64,000 bases of DNA, from positions 3,100,001 to 3,164,000 of the forward strand of contig JACSVZ010000039.1 in assembly GCA_014706295.1 (NCBI GenBank). Reading direction: 5' to 3'. Each line of letters starts with the position of its first letter. The stretch's first letter is position 1. A program made the position numbers and the translations under genes. Shown here piece by piece: positions 55,504-64,000 of the stretch. The stretch is from Lycocorax pyrrhopterus obiensis. Taxonomy: Eukaryota > Chordata > Aves > Passeriformes > Paradisaeidae. A model generated the notes under the pieces. It worked only from the letters and a program-made list of their open reading frames with translations. It had not been told where the DNA came from and did not search any database.

Positions 55504-58500
55504 GGACATGCCAAGGGGAAGGAACACACCTCCCTGCTACCTTTTCTCTTCACAATTGCTGTATTTCATTGTCCTCACTGAACTACCATGAGCTAATGTC
55601 TAGCCTGAAAGCAGTGAGATCTCCTTGAGTTGGAGAATAACACGGCCCAGGTGTATCAGCTGGGGTCAGAGGTTCAGTAGGAAGTGACAGGAGAAGAGTG
55701 CTGAACGGAACATGTCTGACAGCACCCCCACCCCTTGGAGGTGCTCAGTGATGCTTTCCTAGAGGCATGAAAATAAAGGGCCACAAAAATAGCTCCAGGG
55801 CTGACAGGTACAGGTTGTATCTTTTTGTTTCCCTGTATGGCTGACTGCACAGGGCTTTAAAAGGAGTATGAACACCGACAGGGTGAGGGGAAGAGGGCAG
55901 CCAGACTCTGGAGAAATTGCACTTCTATGCATTCATCTATGTTAAGATATTCTTCACATTACTGAAATATGTATAGAGAGGGGCCCTCCAACACACACTG
56001 TGAAAAAGTATGCAGCATCCCTGAACACTTCGGCAAAATGTGCTGCTGGAGGCAGGAGGGTAGACTGGCTGGTGGCTGCTCTGACTTCCCGGGGTAGGAA
56101 AATTCTTATGCAAATAGAATACAGATTAGGGAGGATTTGGGAAAGACAGACACACTTGTAAAGCACTTGACAGAAATGCAGTGGAGCCAAGACTTGAGCC
56201 ACACAATGTTCAAGCCAATCTGATTTCTTAAAAAAGTCCCCAAACCTGTCTGGTCCCAGCCAAAACATGGATCGCTGGTTGCCAGAGCTGTTGTAGGATG
56301 AGACTATAGAGGGTGCTTAAGGCTTTTAGCAGGTGTCTGGGGTGACATATTCCCAGACTTTTTATTAATGTAAAAAGAAGCCTTTAAAAGGAGACAGAAT
56401 TTGGGTTGAAGGCAACAGAATGGCAAATGTTAAGGTATTATAAAATATTTTTTTAAGGAAAATGTGGACATCATTATTTCCATCTTTTATATCAGTGTTA
56501 GATGGATAGCAATGTAGAAAGAGTTGCTTAAGTTTATTGCGTGTGCCAAAGACAAGAGGTCAAGGCATGTGTTAAATCCTGTACTGGTAACACCAGAAAA
56601 AAAAAATAATGTCCTTTGTGCAAAGTACATTTACTTGTGCTTTTGGAAAAATGCAACCCAATTGTCCAAGAACTGCTTCCCTCTGTTTCTGCTAGGGCTG
56701 AGCTAGCTAGTTCTAGCTGCTTGGGCCACAGGTTAGAGACAACAAAACCCCAAGAATAATTGCAATTTTTAGAAATAAAAAGAAATTTCTGTTATGCCCC
56801 AATTCAAGGGAAAGTGAGAAACAAAACTGCCGCTCATTCAGGCTGGGCACAGAGCCTTTCCCACGGAGTAGCCTCAGGGAGCAGAGCATAGTCAGAATCC
56901 AGTGCCTACTTATGGCTGTACTTCTGAGCAGCAGCAGGGAAGTGCAAGTTGTCCTCTCTTGTGTTGCAGTCAACAGAAAATTGAAAGCAAGAATGTGTGC
57001 CAGTTGGAAACTAATGCCAGAGCTGCAAGGAACCTGGAGAAATAAAATGCAAAAGAAAAATGTGGGTATGACTTGGAATCCCAGAAAAGCCCATCTCTTC
57101 CTCAGAACGAAACTGTGCAGAACCACTGTGGGAACTAGGGATCACAGGGAACAGCAGTCTCCTCATCACCTGTGAGGCTGCTGACCATATTGTGGAGAAA
57201 TGGTTGTTACCTTTTTCCACCCCCAAAGGGAAAGAATTAAGAGGTATGAAATTACACATTTTGTTGCAAATAACTCACAAAGCCTCCACAGGCTAGTACA
57301 GACAGCAAACATATAATTCAATCCAAGAAAATAGCAATACCAATTGCTGCCCTGATACCATGCAGAGGCAAAGGAGAAATTTTAAGCAGGACTTCAGAAA
57401 AGATGATAACAATGATTTTGCAGTTCCTCCGAAGCATGGGAGAAACCAAAATATCATGTGTTAAAAAATGGAAAAATGTGAACCCTGATGAAAGGTACTC
57501 TGCTTCACACGGCTTTTTTATTTTTGTTGTTGTTTTGATTGCACATAAATTCCTTCTCTCTGTGTTAATCAGTTTGTCCTTCTTTATTTACTTGTACTTC
57601 ACCTCCTCTCATTTTGATGTGCCAGTGCTCCTCAGCCTGAAAGGAGGAAGGCACAATTAACTGAGCTGAACCTAAACATGCAGCTATCTCTCCCTAAGTC
57701 TCAGGTCTTGTGCTGAGACATTGTGTCTTTGCTTCCGAGCAGGATCACAATGCAGGCGACCTCTAAAGAGTGAAGATGTCAGGGATGCAGAGTTTTCTTC
57801 AAGGATAAACACCACGATGCCACTGCAAGTACTGAAACATTCCCTCCTGCTCTGGCTTGATCAGCATTTCAGCTCCGGGCCAGGTCTGTTTGTTACCCAC
57901 AGCAGACCTCTACAGAGCTGACAACCAGATTAAACTGCAGCAGACAGCTTTCGGGAGCTGAGCTAGTTTTTTTAAGGCTTACTGAAGTATCCCTACATTA
58001 CAATGCAAACTGCACTGTGGATATAGTTTGACTCACTTTATTTACAAGTACCCCTGATCTTGAGAAGAAGAAGCCAGAAGGCATGCAAGGCAATTCTTCT
58101 TGCAGGAATTGTGCAAAAAAGAAAATCCCTGTTTCCCAGGGGTCAACTTTGCTTTAGGGACTGATGCAAATCAGCACCTCCGGCAGAGAGCAAACTATTT
58201 TGCTGCTCATGCAATTCCCTCTCCCTCTAAGCTGATTCTGCATAAAACCATGGCACAACTTGAAACTCATGGTCTTAAGAACAATAACTTGAAGACTGCG
58301 TTTAACAGAGGAAGCGTGTGATGCCTAGCAGAATAATATATTTATTCATGAGCTATCTAATAACTGAGGATGCATATTTTATCATAATGCTCCGATACAG
58401 AAAAACAAACACTCTTTGTAGTTCCGCACTGTTTTGCTTGCTTTGGTATATTGATAGAGCTAATGACCACAGTTTGTGCCTTCTTTGCTAGGCACAGAAA

Positions 58501-61500
58501 ATCCCTGCTTTGATAACGCTGTGCTGTGACAGAATGATAAGAATTAGGGTGGTGCACCAGAGAGCCTGGTTCCTCAGCAGAGTGACTCTGAACTGCAGCA
58601 CCGGAGCAGCAGAGAAGTGTGGGGTCCCTACAGCCCCAAAGAGGAGACAATGGGGCTCTGCGAGGGAGCAGCCAAAACCATGGAGAAAGCAGCAGCAGAG
58701 GATCATAGCCAAAACCCAGGGGTGACATTAGGTTGGAATACATGTATATATGCAAGCTGCTCAGGGCTAGGGGAAATCTATAGCAATTATGCTGAAAAAA
58801 CCCCAAAACACTCACTCTCTGTCTATTACCCTGTGATAATTCACCCCTTTTGGAATAAGACTGTTTCATGTACTGACACCTGTCTGTACAATTTGGATGA
58901 GGACAGTGAACCATTTCTGTTCGTGTAAAACATATGAAAGAATGGGCCAGGCATAGTATGCCATTTCCCAAGAATATTATCCCTGGAGGAAAATTTACAG
59001 TTTACGATGCATTTAATTTCTACATTGTTAACTTCTTTGCCAGAAATGCTGGGCTTTATCTTAACTCCCCAGGGATGAAAGATATTTTGCCACTGCTCTG
59101 AATGAGAGTAAGTCAGAAACCTTTTAAAATGTCCTAACCTCCTGGAACAGTCATTCCCCTCAGATCAACATGCAGTGTGCACAGAAGCTTGCTTTCAGAG
59201 CTGTAGGAGGAAAAAATCTGCATGATGTATTGATACAAGCTGCACTGTAGGAGCAGAGAGACAACAATGGATTAGACTGGTATATAAAAACACCTTCCCA
59301 AAGATAAAGATAAGTTTTCCTCTGTGCTGGCAGTGAATGAACAGAATTGTCCATTTGCTTTCCCAATAGACAGGAGCACCTGAGGTAAAGGTTTATTACA
59401 AATACACCCCTTGGGAGACTGATGCTGTGTTTTCTGATGGCCCATCAGCTTTCTACTTTCCCTTGATTTATTTGAGCTGTGGTGTGTGTCTATCTACAGG
59501 GTACATATTTCGAGAGAGTATCTATTCAATTACTACAGGTAGAGATTTGGCTGCTTGGAGGTACACTCTCTGTTTACTCCTAAGCATCAGTTTGGATGAC
59601 AATCTCTCAAAGTCATGGTCCAAAAGAAGTCACAGATGATTCATTCGATTTGAATCTTATCCTTGGTTTCAAGTGCCTGTATGTCTTATTCCTTATCTAA
59701 TTAGCCCTGCAGAATCCCAGTTCATAAACACTAATTGGAAGCATGCAAGGTTAAGTGTTCATGTAAATCCTCCTCTGCATTTTTGATGTATCAGGTGTAC
59801 AGGCAAATAACTCTGCCACTGGAAAAATGCCCAGTAAGTTTTGCTATACAACTGGAAAATTTGAGCTGGTATATGAAAAGAAAAGGGTCTTGTGTTAAAG
59901 CCAGTTTAGAATAGGAGTCAGGAAGAGTTATGGACAGGCTGAAAATTGCAGGTAGTAAAGGGGGCAAAGTGATAGTAAAACCACAATTTGTAGACCCAAT
60001 AATTAGCAGTTGTAGCATAATGCAGAGATAAATTAATAAAAATTGTTAGTGGAGTGTCTGGCTCAGGGGACGGATAATAAGACTGTATTTTGAGCTCTGT
60101 CTCCTGCCAGAGAGTCACTGATTCTGAGAATGCCAGTAGCAAAGATTGCTTCTGTCTGTTGCAGAATTAGATTACTGTCTCAGTCTAGTGTTTCACATAG
60201 GCTCTGTTGTTTGCTGACTCAAAGAAGTGGTCAAAGCCTCAATGGATGGAAAATGAAAACTGCACCTACACAGAGAAACACTTGCCTGAGCAGGTATAGA
60301 ATAGATTAAGAGGCAAATTTTCATACTTTCTACCTATACTAAATGTGATTTTAAATGTGCAGTTGACAGTGCTGTCAGTCAGAGCTTTTGGAGAATTACT
60401 AGCAAAACTAGGGGTATAGCAACAACTAATCATTGGGAAGTTTATAACATAAAATTCAAACTCATCATATTTTTAAGCATCTGGTTGATGAATTCTAGCA
60501 CAAAATGCTAGAAAAATAAGCTCTTAATATTGAGGCATAGAGAATATATATTCCAAAAGAAATGTTCCAAGTTACTGGTTTTATGTTATCAGCTTTGTGC
60601 GGGGGTATCTAAGTAATACTAAACTGTATTATAAAGGACATCTACCTATTGACATAGGCAGCCTGTCTTTTAATTATGAAAAACACATGCGAGTGAGGAT
60701 ACTTCAGTAAGTAGAGAAATTACTTCAATTACTACTGCATTATGCAGAGATTATTATGCAGAAAAATTACTGAAAAACGGCCTGTGGCAGTGATTTGCTA
60801 AAACTTGTGGAGGTCCAATAATTTCACGTTAAGTTTCTATTAAGAACCAATTGAAACTAAATTTAATGTGTTCCTCCTTCTTATCACAACTTTGGTCAGC
60901 GTCTTCTGACCAAATAAAGCTCTAATATTCTTTCATCAAACATAAGATTATTCTTTGGTTAAATGACACATCACCTGGTCTCTCCTTTCTGTAAGTTCTA
61001 CTTTTAAGTCCATCATTTTCTTGGCTGTGTTATGCTTTGGCAATGCCAAAGATACAGTACCCTTCCTGCAACAGATACAGCTCCAATTCATTGGTCTTAT
61101 TAGATACATTTCCAGCAATCTTTATTGTAATAGATATTTCATATTTCTTTTCTTTCTCCTACAATTCCCTTTTCTTCCTTATTGTCCTTCATAAGCTTTG
61201 CCTACAGTTCAGGTCTTTATGGGCCTAAGTCTGATAACACTTTGTGTTGGGCAATTTTTCACTAGAAAATTGATTCCTGATTTACAGTGGGATAAATAAA
61301 ACATGACCTCAGGCCTTTTGTCTCATGATTTCTATCTTTCTCATCGCTAACACTTAAAAATGCTATTGGGTGACTTCTGCTGATACATTCAGCTCAGATG
61401 CAACACTTCGTCCTCCCCCTGGGCCTCCCACATAAAAAAAAAGAAAAATAAAAAAGATGCATTGCCTTATCTTCCTATGAAAATACAAGAAGCTGAAGGA

Positions 61501-61960
61501 GGGGTTTGAGATGCTTTGAGAGCATTAAAAAGGGTGTTTGTCATCTCAAGTGATAGAAAGAACTTAGTCACCATGAAATCTACTAACCATAAACCACACA
61601 AACTTCACACATATTTTGTGTTATTAGTATTACAAAGCATTTATATAGTGCCATACATTTCCACTGCCATTTCTTCCAAGCAGATAAAGCACATTCCCTT
61701 CCTGACAGAGTCTGCACTCTACATAAGTCAAGGCAAATATTGTATGTGATAAAAATAGAGGACAAAAGTTCAGGAGGGATTGATGTGTGAGACAGCTGAT
61801 AAGGAGAAGAGGGGAAAGGGAAATGATTAAAGATTGCTGTTTGGGATCCTTTCAAAGCTAGGGAGAGGATGCTGAGAGCTGCTGGCTGCACACATCTGGG
61901 AAACCTGCTAATCTAGGGCAAAGCAGAAAGTTTCTCAAAGAGCTTGGCTTCAGTATCCAT
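55504..61960. other. unannotated DNA
   Basis: No repeat family or exon was recognised in 6.5 kb. The longest frame, 204 codons on the minus strand at 58971-58357, has no known domain and contains low-complexity leucine-rich stretches. A-rich runs lie near 61430-61455. Confidence 0.5.
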
Positions 61961-62480
61961 GTGCAGCAGATGGGGGTGACTGTGGGGCTTCCCACACCCA
62001 GCTTAACCCTTGGGGTGGACATGGCTACAGCATTTTTGGGACACCTGGTGTTTGTGGGGCACCTGGTGCCATGGCCACTACCTGGAGATGTTCCAGGTGC
62101 TGGTGTTTGTGGGAAGCTTGTTCCCCATGGAAAGGCTTGGACCTGAACCCCCCTTCTGCCTGCCCTGCCAGGCAGCCTGGCCCAGGACAGGAGCCCACCA
62201 ACTCACGTTAGGGTCTTCCCCTGGGAAGGGATGCCGCAGTGCCTGTGGCAAACCACCGAGGGGCAGAGGCGGATGGTGTAGGGCCAGAGCACCGGCCCCA
62301 GCTTGCAGAGGATGCCTGTCAGGTCGCCCCACGCCTGTATTGTCAAGCAGCCTTCAGCTTCGTGGCCCATCTCCGATGTCTTCCGAAGCTGGTGCTGCCA
62401 TACTCAGCTCGCTGTTGCCGAGGAGACTGCTCTCAGGAAATTCATGACAGGGCTTCACTGCACAAGCAGGGTCTCACTGA
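61961..62480. other. GC-rich patch with open frames on both strands
   Basis: This patch is clearly richer in G, C and CpG than its surroundings and is not recognised as an LTR or CR1. Frames of 145 and 82 codons (plus) and 84 codons (minus) overlap. On the minus strand a 55-codon frame runs from ATG at 62370 to TGA at 62203. It contains eight-odd evenly spread aromatic and cysteine residues (LGPVLWPYTIRLCPSVVCHRHC), and its stop overlaps a perfect splice-donor consensus, GTGAGT. CTGGTGTTTGTGGG is repeated at 62045 and 62100. It may be an exon, a worn retroelement or chance. Confidence 0.25.
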
Positions 62481-64000
62481 GGGCTGACACTCTGATTTCT
62501 AACTTTGCTTTATTATTAATATTAAGATTCTTTCTGTGACTTGCTTGAGGCAGCATAAGCAAAAGCGCAGCTCTTTGGATATGCATCCTCAGGGCATCTA
62601 CCCAAAGTCATATGGGTTATTCAGAATTTCTGAATACCTACTTAAATGTCTCAGATGAAGCAAAACTGATGAACATATTTTAAGTTTATAGGCAGGTGCC
62701 CATCTATAAATCTATGATAGTTATATCAGTGCATATTATAAAAAAAGATTTCCCAGGGTTCATAATTTACAATAGAGACTGGGAAGCAAAAACAACAAAA
62801 GCACAGGAGAAAGAGGAAACTTGCAGTTCAGTTGAATATTTGGAAATAAACAGGAAAAGAGGATGTAAGCAACATCAACATATGCATAATTTAAGAACCA
62901 TTGTCTGAAAGTGCACATTTCACTTTAAAAAACACTTTTAATTATGAAAGCCACAGGGAGGAGAGGAAGACAGAGAAGATGTCAAATAGTAGCTTTTGAT
63001 TAGACCTGCCTAAGAAAAGTGATATTTAATTTCAGATCCTCTAAGTGTGCAATTTTTTACGTATTTTTGTTATGCATATAGTAAGGATTATACACAAAAT
63101 ACACAACCAGAACTAGCCAAATACTTCAAAATATATCAGTATAAACATAGAGGTTTGGGACCTCCACCTTCTTGATGAGCCAAGACATTGTCTAATTGTG
63201 TGAAACACTGATCTCTTCTTACAAAATGCTGATTATCTTCAGCACATGACAGGATAAAAGGAGCTAGTGGAAACTGCAGTTAAAAAAACAAAAAAGTCTC
63301 CCCTTAGATTGGAGAGAGCGTTTTCAAAACTGCAGGGAAATAGTATTCCTCAAAGCAGCAGGCATGACAAATGGGAAATAAGTGCCAAGTTTAATCCATT
63401 CACCTCCTTTTAAATAACAAGCCCACAAATAGAAGTTGAAAAAAGAATGAGTCCAGAATTGACTTGTTTCAAAACTGTGGACGAAAATAAATCCCACATT
63501 TTTTATTTTAGTTGTTCTTGTTGGGAGACAATATGGCATCTCAATGTGGAAAAATGATAATAGCATTTGGCAGAGATGCAGTTCATCATTGTTTCCTACT
63601 TTAGAGAAAGACCTCCCCTCAGCTCAGATTGCATCCTAGCTGTAGATATTAGGAGTATTTCCAATTTCTAAATCTTCTTGGAATTATTTTTAGCACCAGA
63701 AATTTTTAATTGGTCCTCCATTTCATACTGGCTTCTTTACATGTCTAATCATACCTTAGGGAAAATCCTGCGCATGATGACTGAATCCGCTGCAAACATG
63801 GACAAATCTTTCTGGGGAAAATGTTTTGAGATGGTATTTACCCGGTGCAAATGGACATTACCCATTGCTGAGCCACTTCCTGGGTTTCTAACCCCATAGG
63901 CTGGGGAGCATTTCAGAGCAGAGATGGTCTCTTCTTTTGTACTTCCAGAGGAAATATCTCAAAGGTGTTCTAGTCCTAAAGAGCAACTTCTGGTACTACT
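62481..64000. other. unannotated AT-rich DNA
   Basis: No gene, RNA or repeat family was recognised up to the window end. Confidence 0.5.

Noticed and set aside
58357..58971. 204-codon minus frame
   Set aside because: The hydrophobic, proline- and serine-rich middle reads like GC-rich non-coding DNA. No family was recognised and two forward frames cover it.
1..64000. CRISPR arrays, tRNA or rRNA genes, bacterial operons
   Set aside because: No regularly spaced repeats, no tRNA-like folds noticed, and the repeats show an avian nuclear genome.

Overview
This is a bird genome window, most likely from a songbird. The evidence is its repeats: CR1 LINEs with the typical avian 3' end and FADD-type reverse transcriptase, and many avian ERVL, ERV1 and ERVK long terminal repeats (LTRs). 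No host gene could be identified. Open frames are short, AT-rich and unsupported, and no exon was recognised, so the window is either intergenic or deep inside a large intron.

Layout. 0-10 kb holds five LTR pieces: two abutting at 1-743, an ERVL-type LTR at 3493-4026, an ERVL LTR with a 5-bp target duplication at 7663-8292, and an ERV1-like solo LTR at 8905-9331. It also holds one antisense CR1 (4679-5335). 10-30 kb is nearly empty: one CR1 3' end (13258-13803), microsatellites and single-copy AT-rich DNA. 30-41 kb has an old CR1 (30340-31570), a CR1 tail (32537-32729), a second copy of the 8905 LTR family inserted in a (CATC)n tract (37581-38018), and a 2.5-kb CR1 running from endonuclease to 3' end (38385-40864). 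42-56 kb is an LTR cluster: an ERVK-type solo LTR with a 6-bp duplication (42690-43023), an antisense LTR with a 4-bp duplication (51841-52427), a complete miniature ERV inside a CR1 (53037-54215), and an antisense ERVL LTR (54899-55498). 56-64 kb is single-copy except for a GC-rich patch at 62.0-62.5 kb.

The best candidate for something undescribed is the 1,179-bp element at 53037-54215. It has two LTRs about 3% diverged, TG...CA ends, a 6-bp GGGATT duplication, a primer site matching the tRNA-Trp site of avian alpharetroviruses and a polypurine tract. Its interior is only 628 bp, with no gag, pol or env. It looks like a non-autonomous, TRIM-like derivative that was moved in trans by a related ERV. 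Its internal leader carries a two-copy repeat with a 154-bp period and one open frame of uncertain meaning.

All family names come from recognising sequence by eye. No database search was run.
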